64,000 nt of DNA from Thiofaba sp039822285 (GTDB lineage: Bacteria; Pseudomonadota; Gammaproteobacteria; Halothiobacillales; Halothiobacillaceae). The stretch spans positions 819,812 through 883,811 of the forward strand of contig NZ_JBAJEY010000001.1 in the NCBI RefSeq assembly GCF_039822285.1. Reading direction: 5' to 3'. This document shows, one piece after another, positions 32,312 to 41,661 of the stretch. Both the position numbers and the translations under genes were made by a program. How positions within the stretch are numbered: position 1 is the first letter of the stretch; each line of letters begins with the position of its first letter. The notes under the pieces are model-generated. The model did not search any database, was not told where the DNA came from, and saw only the letters and a program-made list of their open reading frames with translations.

Positions 32312-33082
32312 ATGACGGCTCAGAACGTCTTCGAGCACCCCCTCAACGAGCGCATGCGTGCCTTCCTGCGCCTGAGCGGGCTGTTCGCCCGCGCGCAACA
32401 CTTCCTGGCCGGCGCCTCCGAGCAGGATTCCCAGTGCGCCATACTCACCCTGCTTGAGCTTTCCGAACTCACCGGCCGGGTGGATATCAAGCGCGAGCTG
32501 ATGAAGGAGCTGGAGCGGCAGAGCGCCAATCTGACCCGCCTGGCTGAGACGCCGGACGTCGACACCCGCAAGCTCACCCAAGTTCTAGATCAACAAAAGG
32601 CGCTGATCCAGCGCCTGCATGCGCAGAGCGGCCCGATCGGCGCGGCCATCAAGACCAACGAGTTCCTTTCCGCCATCCAGCAGCGCGCCCGAATCCCCGG
32701 AGGACTGTGCGAGTTCGACCTGCCGATGTTCCACCACTGGCTGCGCCAGCCGCTCGAAGACCGGCGGGATGTCCTGCACGCCTGGCTGATGCCCTTTGCC
32801 GTGGTGCAGGAAGGCATCGAGCTGATCCTGGACCTTGTGCGCAAGAGCGCGGCCCCTTCGGCTGCGATCGCCGAGGGTGGTTTCTACCAGCAGGCCCTGG
32901 ATCCCTCGCTCCCGTTTCAGCTGATCCGGGTCACCTTGCCTGATGACGCGACCTGTTTCCCGGAGGTAAGCGCGGGCAAACAGCGCTTCACCATCCGCTT
33001 CCTTGAACTTAACCTCGATGATGGACGCACCAGCCAGAGCACGGAGGACATCCCCTTCGGCCTCGCCTGCTGCGCTCTGTAA
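32312..33082 (+). CDS. zapD: Cell division protein ZapD
   Basis: A 256-residue protein starting FEHPLNERMRAFLRLSGLF, the conserved ZapD (YacF/DUF1342) N-terminus, with a helical first half and a beta-rich second half (FYQQALDPSLPFQLIRV, RFTIRFLELN). ZapD cross-links FtsZ filaments. Here it precedes minC by 13 bases instead of its usual place beside coaE and yacG. The start ATG has only a weak ribosome-binding site. Confidence 0.93.
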   Translation: MTAQNVFEHPLNERMRAFLRLSGLFARAQHFLAGASEQDSQCAILTLLELSELTGRVDIKRELMKELERQSANLTRLAETPDVDTRKLTQVLDQQKALIQRLHAQSGPIGAAIKTNEFLSAIQQRARIPGGLCEFDLPMFHHWLRQPLEDRRDVLHAWLMPFAVVQEGIELILDLVRKSAAPSAAIAEGGFYQQALDPSLPFQLIRVTLPDDATCFPEVSAGKQRFTIRFLELNLDDGRTSQSTEDIPFGLACCAL

Positions 33083-33095
33083 ACGCAACCCAATC

Positions 33096-33833
33096 ATGGC
33101 TGACCCGACGGATACCGCCTTCGTTCTCAAGGGACGCATGCTCACCCTGATGGTGTTCGAGCTGCACAACCCCAACATCGTGCAACTGGCGATGGCGCTC
33201 AAGGAGCACATGGCCCAGGCCCCCAACCTGTTCAAGAACACCCCGCTGGTGGTGGACCTCTCGCCGCTGCAGGACGGCTTCAAGGTGGTGGACTTCCCCG
33301 CCCTGGTGAGCCTTCTGGACAATCACGGCCTAACCGTAGTGGGCGTAATAGGGGGCAACGAGCAGCAACGCACCGCGGCCGCCCGCGCCCGTCTGGCCCT
33401 GTTCCCGGACAGCCCGGGGCGGGCGGTGAGTGAGCCCCCCAAGGCGGCAGCGGACAAGGCAGAGGAGGCTGCAACCGCCGAAGAGGCTCTCCCCGCACCG
33501 GCGGCCAGCGATCTGGTGATCCGCCTGCCGGTACGTGCCGGCCAGCAGGTCTACGCGCGCGGTGGTGATCTGATCGTCGAGTCCTCGGTCAACGAGGGGG
33601 CCGAGGTGGTGGCGGATGGCGACATCCACATCTATGGTGCACTGCGCGGCCGGGCCCTGGCGGGCGCGCGCGGCCGCGGCGATGCGCGCATCTGGTGCCA
33701 GAGCCTGGAGGCCGAGCTGGTGTCGATCAACGGCATCTACCGCACGCGCGAGGACATCGAGCCCGCCCTGCTCGGCAAGCCTGCGGTCATCGAGATCCTG
33801 AACGAAAAAATGATCATCCGCGCCTTCGGCTGA
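33096..33833 (+). CDS. minC: Septum site-determining protein MinC
   Basis: A 245-residue inhibitor of FtsZ assembly. The N-terminal domain (about residues 1-105) includes FVLKGRMLTLMVFEL. An Ala/Glu-rich linker follows. The C-terminal beta-helix (QQVYARGGDLIVESSVNEGA, HIYGALRGRALAGARG) binds MinD. ATG 33096 follows zapD closely. The linker of about 45 residues is longer and more Ala-rich than in E. coli. Confidence 0.94.
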   Translation: MADPTDTAFVLKGRMLTLMVFELHNPNIVQLAMALKEHMAQAPNLFKNTPLVVDLSPLQDGFKVVDFPALVSLLDNHGLTVVGVIGGNEQQRTAAARARLALFPDSPGRAVSEPPKAAADKAEEAATAEEALPAPAASDLVIRLPVRAGQQVYARGGDLIVESSVNEGAEVVADGDIHIYGALRGRALAGARGRGDARIWCQSLEAELVSINGIYRTREDIEPALLGKPAVIEILNEKMIIRAFG

Positions 33834-33866
33834 AGGCTCGTCCACCATCCATAGAGGAAACATCCT

Positions 33867-34679
33867 GTGACGAAGATTCTCGTCGTGACTTCCGGCAAGG
33901 GCGGCGTGGGCAAGACCACCACCAGCGCCTCAATCGCCACGGGCCTGGCCCTGCGCGGCCACAAGACGGCCGTGATCGACTTCGACGTCGGCCTGCGCAA
34001 CCTCGACCTGATCATGGGCGTCGAGCGCCGCGTGGTGTATGACTTCGTCAATGTGGTGAACGGTGAAGCCAGCCTGAACCAGGCGCTGATCAAGGATAAG
34101 CGGGTCGAGGGTCTGTACGTCCTGGCCGCCTCGCAGACCAAGGACAAGGATGCACTGACCGAGGAAGGCGTGAAGAAGGTGCTGGACGATCTGAAGGCCG
34201 ACGGGTTCGACTACATCGTCTGCGACTCGCCTGCCGGGATCGAGAAGGGGGCGCAGCTCGCGATGTATTTCGCCGATGAAGCCATCGTGGTGTCCAACCC
34301 GGAGGTTTCCTCGGTGCGCGACTCCGACCGCATGCTCGGCCTTTTGGCGAGCAAGTCCTACCGTGCGGTCAACAAGCTGGAGCCGATCAGGCAGCACCTC
34401 CTGGTCACCCGCTACGCACCCAACCGCGCCGAGGCCGGCGAGATGATGAGCGTGGACGACATGCTGGAGATCCTGGCCGTGCCGCTTTTGGGGGTGATCC
34501 CCGAATCCCCCTCCGTGCTCAATGCCTCCAACGCCGGCCAGCCGGTGATCATGGACAAGACCTCGGATGCCGGCCAGGCCTACGAGGATGCCGTGGCACG
34601 CCTGCTCGGCGAGGAGCGTCCGCTGCGCTTCATCACTGCCGAGAAAAAGGGCCTTTTCAGCCGCCTGTTCGGGAAATAA
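33867..34679 (+). CDS. minD: Septum site-determining ATPase MinD
   Basis: A 270-residue ParA-type ATPase with the deviant Walker A KGGVGKTT, DFDVGLRNLDLIMG, and a C-terminal amphipathic membrane-targeting helix (KKGLFSRLFGK). It recruits MinC to the membrane and is released by MinE. The start is a GTG with AGAGGA eight bases upstream. Confidence 0.97.
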   Translation: MTKILVVTSGKGGVGKTTTSASIATGLALRGHKTAVIDFDVGLRNLDLIMGVERRVVYDFVNVVNGEASLNQALIKDKRVEGLYVLAASQTKDKDALTEEGVKKVLDDLKADGFDYIVCDSPAGIEKGAQLAMYFADEAIVVSNPEVSSVRDSDRMLGLLASKSYRAVNKLEPIRQHLLVTRYAPNRAEAGEMMSVDDMLEILAVPLLGVIPESPSVLNASNAGQPVIMDKTSDAGQAYEDAVARLLGEERPLRFITAEKKGLFSRLFGK

Positions 34680-34682
34680 GCC

Positions 34683-34949
34683 ATGAGCCTGCTCGATTTC
34701 TTTCGCAGCAAAAAGCCTTCGTCCGCCAAACTGGCCAAGGAGCGGCTGCAGATCATCATCGCCCACGAGCGGGCGCAGACCCGCGGCGGACATGATTTCC
34801 TGCCTATGCTTGAGAAGGAACTGCTGGAGGTCATCCGCCGCTATGTCGCGGTGAGCGAGGATGCCGTCAAGGTCAAGCTCGACCGCGAGGACGGCGTCGA
34901 GGTACTGGAGCTGAACATCATCCTGCCGGACTCCGAGGCCAAGGACTGA
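34683..34949 (+). CDS. minE: Cell division topological specificity factor MinE
   Basis: An 88-residue MinE. Its N-terminal LLDFFRSKKPSSAKLAKERLQ is the membrane and MinD-contact helix, and its C-terminal dimer domain has VIRRYVAVSEDAVKV and LELNIILP. It starts three bases after minD and completes zapD-minC-minD-minE. Confidence 0.96.
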   Translation: MSLLDFFRSKKPSSAKLAKERLQIIIAHERAQTRGGHDFLPMLEKELLEVIRRYVAVSEDAVKVKLDREDGVEVLELNIILPDSEAKD

Positions 34950-34956
34950 GCCTCTC

Positions 34957-35045
34957 TCGCGACGGGGGCGTTGCTCCTACAGCAAAAATGTAGGAGGCCC
35001 GCCCCGGGCCGATCCGAATGGATCGCGGCGACACGCCGCTCCCAC
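34957..35045. repeat. Cluster of three REP-like elements after minE
   Basis: A reverse type B element (34957-34980), a forward type A element (34990-35013, GTAGGAGGCCCGCCCCGGGC) and a degenerate reverse type B element (35023-35045). It starts eight bases after the minE stop and probably shapes the 3' end of the min transcript. The rest of the gap to 35157 is AT-richer and likely holds the promoter of the YeeE/YedE pair. Confidence 0.85.
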
Positions 35046-35157
35046 CATGCCTATTCCCCTGCGATGGCTGCCTTATGCGGCCATCGGCATTTTTGCTTTC
35101 CGCCTTACCCGACCTTTTCCCTAAACTTCACGGCATGATTGCCACCGCTGCCATGCC

Positions 35158-35658
35158 ATGACCGCTGCCCTTCTCTGGAACGCCCACCTCGCAGGCATAG
35201 CCATCGGCCTGTACGTGCTGCTGCAGTACTGGCTGACCGGCCGCCCGCTGGGTTGTTCCTCACCGCTCGGCCAGGCCTGCGCCATGGTGTCGCGCCTGCC
35301 CTTCTTCCAGGGGCGCGAGTTCGCTGCCAGCGAACAGTGGCGGCTGTGGTTCATCGCTGGTCTGCCGCTCGGGGGCTTCGCCGCCGCGCTGAGTGCCGGC
35401 CAAGTCGGTTGGGTGCTGGACATGGGGACGGCCTACGAGGCCATGCTCCCGGAGACCCCATGGCTGAAGGCGCTCGTGCTGTTCGCGGGCGGGGTGCTGA
35501 TGGGCCTCGGCGCACGTCTGGCGGGCGGCTGCACCAGCGGCCACACCATCGTCGGGGTGGCCCTGCTCAACCCGCCCAGCGTGCTCGCCTCCATCCTGTT
35601 CTTCGTCGGCGGACTGGCCATGGTGCAGACCCTCTGGCGGCTGACGGGGGCAAGCTGA
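35158..35658 (+). CDS. YeeE/YedE-family sulfur-compound transport protein, first half
   Basis: A 166-residue membrane protein with four to five hydrophobic helices and the signature GARLAGGCTSGHTIVG near residue 122. Its Cys is thought to handle sulfur in YeeE/thiosulfate transporters. It forms a pair with the next gene, one base apart; together they resemble a split YeeE (PmpA/PmpB-like). The exact sulfur substrate is not shown. Confidence 0.85.
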   Translation: MTAALLWNAHLAGIAIGLYVLLQYWLTGRPLGCSSPLGQACAMVSRLPFFQGREFAASEQWRLWFIAGLPLGGFAAALSAGQVGWVLDMGTAYEAMLPETPWLKALVLFAGGVLMGLGARLAGGCTSGHTIVGVALLNPPSVLASILFFVGGLAMVQTLWRLTGAS

Positions 35659-35659
35659 A

Positions 35660-36082
35660 ATGGGCCAGAAGCTGCTGTTCCTGGCCCTGGGCGCGTTGTT
35701 CGGTTTCCTCCTCAGCCGCGCAGGGGCGACCGAGCCGGAGCTGGTCGCCCGCCTGTTCCTGTTCGAGAACCTGCACCTGTTGTGGGTGATCGCCAGCGCC
35801 GTCGCCGTCGGCGCCGTGGGTGTCGCCTTGATGCGCAGGACCGGCCTGCGGGCGGTGGGAAAAAGCGAGCCCATCCGCTTCGAGTCCAAACCCTACGTGC
35901 GCACCCTGATGCTCGGCAGCCTCGTGTTCGGCGCCGGCTGGGGCCTGACCGGCGGCTGCCCGGGCACCGTCATGGCCATGCTGGGCGAGGGCAAGCTCTA
36001 TGTCCTGCCCATCATCGCCGGCCTCTTGACCGGGACCTGGCTGTTCGGGCTGTGGAGCAGCCGTTCCCATCAATCCAGCTGA
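35660..36082 (+). CDS. YeeE/YedE-family protein, second half (DUF6691-like)
   Basis: A 140-residue membrane protein with four hydrophobic helices and GAGWGLTGGCPGTVMA near residue 93, the second sulfur-binding Cys motif. It starts one base after its partner. A sulfur importer fits a genome with soxCD. The 3' end overlaps the convergent glutathione transferase gene by 13 bases. Confidence 0.85.
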   Translation: MGQKLLFLALGALFGFLLSRAGATEPELVARLFLFENLHLLWVIASAVAVGAVGVALMRRTGLRAVGKSEPIRFESKPYVRTLMLGSLVFGAGWGLTGGCPGTVMAMLGEGKLYVLPIIAGLLTGTWLFGLWSSRSHQSS

Positions 36083-36732
36083 TCGCCCAGCGCCCCGCCC
36101 TGACCCTTGACGAAGCCAAGATAGAGCTGGGCGAACTCGGGCACCACCGAGCGCTTGACCGCCGGCACCTCGGCCAGCGCCTTGCGGTAGGCCGCCACGC
36201 GCGGCAGGTCCGCCCCCGCCAGTACCTCGGCGCCATTCGCCTCCAACAGATCCAGGCGCATGAAGAAGGGGGCAAAGGCGCAGTCCAGAAGGCCAAAGGT
36301 CTCACCAGAGAAGTAAGGCCCACCCTCGTGCAGGCTCGTCTCCAGCACGTTGAGCAAGTGACGCAGGCCAGCGCACGCCTCCATGGCCTTGTCCGCGTCC
36401 TTCGCGGTCATCCAATGCCACAGGCCGCCGAACAGATCATCCGCAAGGGCGACAAATCCCCGCGCACGCGCACGGGCCAGCGGATCGGCCGGCAACAGGG
36501 ACGGCGGATGGGTCTCGTCGAGGAATTCGTTGATCACCTGCGACTCGAACAGCACGGTATCGTCCACCTTGAGCAAGGGCACCTTGCCGCGCGGAGAGAG
36601 CACGGCCAGCCACTCCGGCGGCTCTTTCGGATTGAGGTAGGTCACCGTGCAGGGGATGCCCTTGTGCTGGATCAGGATGTTGACCCGCTGCACGAAGGGA
36701 CAGATCTTGAAGCCAACCAGTTCGAGTTTCAT
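36070..36732 (-). CDS. Glutathione S-transferase family protein
   Basis: A 220-residue protein. The N-terminal thioredoxin-fold half has ICPFVQRVNILIQHKG and LSPRGKVPLLKVDDTVLFESQVI, with the cis-Pro and glutathione-binding Glu-Ser. A helical C-terminal domain follows. The CPF active site suggests an omega- or glutaredoxin-like class. The start at 36732 is set by the conserved MKLELVGFKIC beginning; the longer open frame is antisense to hslR. Confidence 0.87.
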   Translation of the reverse strand: MKLELVGFKICPFVQRVNILIQHKGIPCTVTYLNPKEPPEWLAVLSPRGKVPLLKVDDTVLFESQVINEFLDETHPPSLLPADPLARARARGFVALADDLFGGLWHWMTAKDADKAMEACAGLRHLLNVLETSLHEGGPYFSGETFGLLDCAFAPFFMRLDLLEANGAEVLAGADLPRVAAYRKALAEVPAVKRSVVPEFAQLYLGFVKGQGGALGDQLD

Positions 36733-36771
36733 GCTCGCTTCCCTCAACCTTGAATTGGAACAGAGCCTAGT

Positions 36772-37173
36772 ATGCACCAAGCATCGCCGCCTGCCGCGGA
36801 CACCCAGCGCCTGGATACCTGGCTGTGGGCCGCGCGTTTCTACAAGACCCGCTCGCTGGCCAAGGAGGCGATCGAGGGGGGCAAGGTGCGCCTCAACGGC
36901 CACCCGGCGAAGCCCGCCGCGAAGGTCCGCCCAGGCGATGAGTTGGATGTTAGCCGGGCGGGCGAGCACATGCAGGTGCGGGTGGTGGCGCTCAACGAGC
37001 AGCGCCGGCCGGCCAGCGAGGCGCAGGGGCTGTACGCGGAGTCCGCCGAGAGCCTGGCCCGGCGGGAACGCGAACGCGAGCTGCGCCGCCTGGCAGGAGG
37101 GGCGCCCGCCCCGTCACGCAAACCGGACAGCCATGCCCGCGAGGCCCTGCGCCGGCTGCGCGGCAAGGCCTGA
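36772..37173 (+). CDS. hslR: Heat shock protein 15 (S4-domain RNA-binding protein)
   Basis: A 133-residue protein with an S4 RNA-binding domain (RLDTWLWAARFYKTRSLAKE...GGKVRLNG) and a basic C-terminal tail (REALRRLRGKA). Hsp15 rescues stalled 50S subunits carrying peptidyl-tRNA. It is divergent from the glutathione transferase gene. No heat-shock promoter was identified. Confidence 0.9.
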   Translation: MHQASPPAADTQRLDTWLWAARFYKTRSLAKEAIEGGKVRLNGHPAKPAAKVRPGDELDVSRAGEHMQVRVVALNEQRRPASEAQGLYAESAESLARRERERELRRLAGGAPAPSRKPDSHAREALRRLRGKA

Positions 37174-37262
37174 CGGCCCCCCGACAAGCCCCTCCCCATG
37201 AAAAACACCCTTTCCTTATATACGCGGTCGGTTATTCTTGACCACCTGACCTCATTCCACGG

Positions 37263-38474
37263 ATGCACAGCATGAATACCGTCCGCCCCCTGCTGATGTC
37301 CCTGATGCTCCTGCTCCCGCTCTCGGCGGCCCTCGCCGCGCCGCAGGGGGGTGGCATGCCGCCCGCGCCGGTCAAGGTCATCGAGGTGAAGAAGAGCGCC
37401 CTCGTCGAGACCGCCGTCTATCCGGCCCGCCTGCGGGCAGTGGAGCAGGTGGAGGTCCGGCCGCGCGTGGGTGGGATGATCGAGCGGGTGCTGTTCAAGG
37501 ACGGCGCACGGGTGGAGAAGGGCCAGGTGCTCTACGAGATCGACCCGCGCCCCTACGCTGCCCAGGTGGCGCGCGCCGAGGCCGCCCTGGCCCAGGCCGA
37601 GGCCCAGCTCAACCTGGCCCGTGCGGAGGCGGCGCGCGGCCGCAGCCTCGCAGCGAGCCAGGCCCTCGCGCGCGAGGCCATCGAGCAGCGCGATGCGGCG
37701 AGTCTCGTGGCCGAGGCCAATGTGCGGGCCGCCCGCGCCGCGCTGGAGGCGGCACGCCTTGACCTCGACTTCACCCGCGTGCGCGCTCCGATCGCCGGGC
37801 GCATCAACCGCACCCTGATCACCGCCGGCAATCTGGTGTCCGGCCCCGGCGGCAACGGCGCGACCCTGCTGACCACCCTGGTGCCGCTTGATCCGCTGCA
37901 CGTCTATTTCGAGCTGGACGAACGCACCATGCTCGGCTTCGGCGACGCCGCGCCCCTCGGCGCGATGGTGGGCGTGGCGCTCGAGGGTGAGGAGGATTTT
38001 CCGCACAAGGCCCGCATCGACTACCTCGATCACAGCTATGACCCGAGCAGCGGCACACGCCAGGTGCGCGCCGTGCTGGACAATCCCAAGGGCATCTTCG
38101 CCCCCGGCCAGTTCGTCCGCGTGCTGCTGACGACCGCCCGCCGCTATGACACGGTCAGCGTACCCTCACGCGCGGTGGGCGCCGACCAGGGTCGCCGCTT
38201 CGTGCTGGTGGTGGGGGCGGACGACACCGTCGAGTATCGACCGGTCACCCTCGGGCCCGAGATCGGCGGCCGGCGGCCGGTGCTGAGCGGGCTTGCCGTC
38301 GGCGAGCGGGTGATCGTGGACGGGATGCAGAAGGCGCGCCCGGGCAGCAAGGTCGCACCGCAGCCGCTGGAGGAGGCCCCGTCCGCCGCCGAATGCGGCC
38401 CATCGAACGGCATCAGCAGCCCCGGTGTCGCGCCGAAAACCATGGATGACTGCCTGTCCTCGGGCAGGCGCTGA
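37263..38474 (+). CDS. RND efflux periplasmic adaptor (membrane fusion protein)
   Basis: A 403-residue MexA/AcrA-type protein with a signal peptide (about residues 1-28, ending ALAAP) but no lipobox Cys, so secreted rather than lipidated. It has a biotinyl-lipoyl segment (VEVRPRVGGMIERVLFKDG), a coiled-coil hairpin (about residues 100-155) and LDLDFTRVRAPIAGRI. The C-terminal 45 residues are Pro/Ser-rich. An in-frame ATG at 37272 is an equal start choice. It precedes the RND pump by 23 bases. Confidence 0.9.
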   Translation: MHSMNTVRPLLMSLMLLLPLSAALAAPQGGGMPPAPVKVIEVKKSALVETAVYPARLRAVEQVEVRPRVGGMIERVLFKDGARVEKGQVLYEIDPRPYAAQVARAEAALAQAEAQLNLARAEAARGRSLAASQALAREAIEQRDAASLVAEANVRAARAALEAARLDLDFTRVRAPIAGRINRTLITAGNLVSGPGGNGATLLTTLVPLDPLHVYFELDERTMLGFGDAAPLGAMVGVALEGEEDFPHKARIDYLDHSYDPSSGTRQVRAVLDNPKGIFAPGQFVRVLLTTARRYDTVSVPSRAVGADQGRRFVLVVGADDTVEYRPVTLGPEIGGRRPVLSGLAVGERVIVDGMQKARPGSKVAPQPLEEAPSAAECGPSNGISSPGVAPKTMDDCLSSGRR

Positions 38475-38497
38475 TCCAGGCCTGAAGGAATATCCCG

Positions 38498-41400
38498 ATG
38501 CGCTTTCCCAGCTTCTTCGTCGATCGTCCGATCTTCGCCATCGTCCTCTCGGCCCTGGTCCTGATCGGCGGATGGGTCTCGCTCAAGGGCCTGCCGGTGG
38601 AGCAGTACCCGGAGGTGGTGCCGCCCACCATCCAGGTCTCGGCGCGCTATCCGGGTGCGAGCCCGCAGACCCTGTCCGAGACGGTGGCCGCGCCGATCGA
38701 GCAGGAGCTGGTCGGCATCGAACACCTGCTCTACATGTCTTCGCAGTCCACCGCCGACGGGGCGATGACCCTGACCCTCACCTTTGAGATCGGCACCGAT
38801 CTCGACATCGCCCAGATGCAGGTGCAGGCCAAGGTGTCCAACGCCGAGCCGCGCCTGCCGGAGGAGGTGCGCCGTCTTGGCATCATCACCCGCAAGCAGT
38901 CGCCCGACCTCTTGCTCGCCATCCACCTGATCTCGCCGGACCGCAGCTACGACTCGCTCTACCTTGGCAACTACGCGGTGCTCAACATCCGCGATGCGCT
39001 CAAGCGCATCAACGGCGTGGGCGATACCCGCGTGTTCGGCGCGGATGAGTACGCCATGCGCATCTGGCTGGACCCCGACCGGCTGGTGGCGCGCGGCCTG
39101 ACCGCCTCGGACGTGGTCAATGCCATCCGCGAGCAGAACGTCCAGGTCACCGCGGGCGCGGTCGGCCAGCAGCCTGGCACCGGCAGCGCCTTCCAGCTGA
39201 CCATCACCTCGCAGGGGCGGCTACGCTCGGAGGAGGACTTCCGCCAGATCGTGGTCAAGGCCGGCACGGACGGGCAGGTCGTGCGTCTCGGCGAGGTCGC
39301 ACGCCTGGAGCTCGGCGCGGCCAGCTATGCCTTGCGCGCCATGCTCGATGGCGAGAGCGCGGTCGCCCTCCCCGTCTTCCTGCGCCCCGGCGCCAATGCC
39401 CTGGACACGGCGGCCGAGGTCAAGCGGACCATGGCCCGCCTGAAGGAGCGCTTCCCCGCGGGAATGGACTACCGCATCGTCTACGACACCACGGTGTTCG
39501 TGCAGCAGTCCATCGACGCGGTGATCACCACCTTCTTTGAGGCGCTCGTCCTGGTCGTGGTGGTGGTGATGCTGTTCTTGCAGACCTGGCGCGCGGCCAT
39601 CATCCCGCTGGTGGCGGTGCCGGTGTCCATCGTCGGCACCTTCGCCCTGCTCAACGCCCTCGGTTTCTCGATCAACACCCTGACCCTGCTCGGCCTGGTG
39701 CTGGCCATCGGCATCGTGGTGGACGACGCGATCGTGGTGGTCGAGAACGTCGAGCGCCACATCAGCGAGGGCCTGACGCCCAAGGCGGCGGCGCACATGG
39801 CGATGCAGGAGGTGACCGGGCCGATCATCGCCATCTCGCTGGTGTTGGCGGCGGTGTTCATTCCGGCGGCCTTCATCTCCGGCATCAATGGACAGTTCTA
39901 CCGCCAGTTTGGCCTGACCATCGCCGCGGCGACGTTGATCTCGGCCTTCAACTCGCTGACCTTGAGTCCGGCGCTGGCGGCCATGCTGCTGAAGCCGCAC
40001 GACGCCAAGCCGGACGCCCCCACCCGTCTGGTCAACCTGCTGTTCGGCGGCTTCTTCCGCCTGTTCAACCGTTTCTTTGAAGCCGGAAGCCACGGCTACC
40101 AGGCCCTGGTCAAGCGCCTGTTGCGCGTCAGCGCCATCGTCCTGCTCGTGTTCGGCGGCCTTTTGGTGTTCTCCGGCTACACCCTCTACAGCGTGCCACC
40201 GGGCTTCATCCCCCCGGGCGATCGCGGCTACCTGATCACCGTGGTGCAGCTGCCGCCGGCCGCCTCGCTGGAGCGCACCACCGAGGTGGTGAAGGAGGTC
40301 TCGGCGCGGATCAAATCGACCCCCGGTGTCGGCCATGCCGTCGCCTTCCCCGGGCTGTCCATCGTCAGCTTCGGCCCCTCGTCCAACGCCGCGACCATCT
40401 TCGTGCCGCTGCGGCCGTTCAGCGAACGCGTGCCGCAGGGTCTGTCCGCGAACGCCATCGCCGGCGAGTTGCGCAAGAAACTGGGGGGCATCGAGGAGGC
40501 CTTCGTCGCGGTGTTCCCGCCACCACCGATCCGGGGCTTGGGCTCGCTCGGAGGCTTCAAGCTGCAGATCCAGGACCGCGGTGGCGCGGGACTGGATGCG
40601 CTGGATGAGGTGACCCGCCAGGTCATCGCCCAAGGCAACCAGACGCCGGGCGTGACCGGCCTGTTCACCAGTTTCCAGAACAACGTGCCGCAGCTGCACG
40701 CCGAGATCGACACCGAGCGCGCCCTGACCGGAGGCGTGCCGCTGCGCAACCTGTACGACACCCTGCAGGTGAACCTTGGCTCGCTGTACGTCAATGACTT
40801 CAACCTGTTCGGCCGCACCTACCAGGTGATTGCCCAGGCGGACGCCCCCTTCCGTTCGAGCCCCTCCGCCATCGAGCAGCTGCAGACCCGCACCGCGGAT
40901 GGCCGCATGGTGCCGCTCGCCAATCTCGTGCGGGTGACCGAGATCACCGGGCCGGATCGCGTGGTGCGCTACAACACCTACCCCGCGATCGAGATCAACG
41001 GCGCGGCCGCGCCAGGGACGAGCTCGGGCCAGGCCATCGCCATCATGGAGCACCTCTTGGGGCAGACCCTGCCGCCAAGCATGGGGTTCGAATGGACGGA
41101 GCTGACCTACCTGCAGATCATCGCCGGCAACACCACCCTGCAGGTGTTCGCCATCTCGGTGCTGGTGGTGTTCCTGGTGCTGGCCGCCCTGTATGAGAGC
41201 TGGACCCTGCCACTCGCCATCATCCTGATCATGCCGATGGTGCTCTTGTTCGCCATGCTCGGGGTGAAGTTCATGGGCGGCGACAACAATATCCTCACCC
41301 AGGTCGCCCTGCTGGTGCTGATCGGCCTCGCGAGCAAGAACGCCATCCTGCTGGTGGAATTCGCCAAGATCCGCGAGGACATGGGCCTGCCCCGCATGGA

Positions 41401-41638
41401 AGCCGCGCTGGAGGCCTGTCGCCTGCGTCTTCGGCCCATCATCATGACCTCGATCGCCTTCATCGCCGGGGTCGTCCCGCTGATGCTCGCGAGTGGCGCA
41501 GGGGCGGAGATGCGCCAGGCGATCGGCACGCCGGTGTTCTTCGGCATGCTGGGCGTGACCTTCTTCGGCCTGCTGCTGACGCCCGTGTTCTACCTGGTGA
41601 TCCGCGGCCTGGGGAAGCGCCAAGCGCGGTTGGCGTGA
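38498..41638 (+). CDS. RND (HAE1 family) multidrug efflux pump
   Basis: A 1046-residue inner-membrane pump of MexB/AcrB type beginning FFVDRPIFAIVLSALVLIGG, with 12 membrane helices and two large periplasmic loops. GIVVDDAIVVVENVERH (helix 4, with the proton-relay Asp pair) and LIGLASKNAILLVEFA are present. It exports hydrophobic compounds with the adaptor encoded upstream. No outer-membrane channel gene follows, so a TolC homologue elsewhere must be used. Confidence 0.94.
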   Translation: MRFPSFFVDRPIFAIVLSALVLIGGWVSLKGLPVEQYPEVVPPTIQVSARYPGASPQTLSETVAAPIEQELVGIEHLLYMSSQSTADGAMTLTLTFEIGTDLDIAQMQVQAKVSNAEPRLPEEVRRLGIITRKQSPDLLLAIHLISPDRSYDSLYLGNYAVLNIRDALKRINGVGDTRVFGADEYAMRIWLDPDRLVARGLTASDVVNAIREQNVQVTAGAVGQQPGTGSAFQLTITSQGRLRSEEDFRQIVVKAGTDGQVVRLGEVARLELGAASYALRAMLDGESAVALPVFLRPGANALDTAAEVKRTMARLKERFPAGMDYRIVYDTTVFVQQSIDAVITTFFEALVLVVVVVMLFLQTWRAAIIPLVAVPVSIVGTFALLNALGFSINTLTLLGLVLAIGIVVDDAIVVVENVERHISEGLTPKAAAHMAMQEVTGPIIAISLVLAAVFIPAAFISGINGQFYRQFGLTIAAATLISAFNSLTLSPALAAMLLKPHDAKPDAPTRLVNLLFGGFFRLFNRFFEAGSHGYQALVKRLLRVSAIVLLVFGGLLVFSGYTLYSVPPGFIPPGDRGYLITVVQLPPAASLERTTEVVKEVSARIKSTPGVGHAVAFPGLSIVSFGPSSNAATIFVPLRPFSERVPQGLSANAIAGELRKKLGGIEEAFVAVFPPPPIRGLGSLGGFKLQIQDRGGAGLDALDEVTRQVIAQGNQTPGVTGLFTSFQNNVPQLHAEIDTERALTGGVPLRNLYDTLQVNLGSLYVNDFNLFGRTYQVIAQADAPFRSSPSAIEQLQTRTADGRMVPLANLVRVTEITGPDRVVRYNTYPAIEINGAAAPGTSSGQAIAIMEHLLGQTLPPSMGFEWTELTYLQIIAGNTTLQVFAISVLVVFLVLAALYESWTLPLAIILIMPMVLLFAMLGVKFMGGDNNILTQVALLVLIGLASKNAILLVEFAKIREDMGLPRMEAALEACRLRLRPIIMTSIAFIAGVVPLMLASGAGAEMRQAIGTPVFFGMLGVTFFGLLLTPVFYLVIRGLGKRQARLA

Positions 41639-41661
41639 TCCCGGCGGCCTTGAGGGGGGAT

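Noticed and set aside
37215..37245. TetR/AcrR-type operator before the RND genes (GGTCGGT)
   Set aside because: Only one half-site is visible, with no clear inverted partner, and no TetR gene is nearby.
39221..41623. An 800-codon open frame antisense to the RND pump gene, and many similar long frames elsewhere
   Set aside because: These are shadows of GC-rich genes on the other strand: composition is rich in His, Arg, Gln and Gly, with no domain and no ribosome-binding site.
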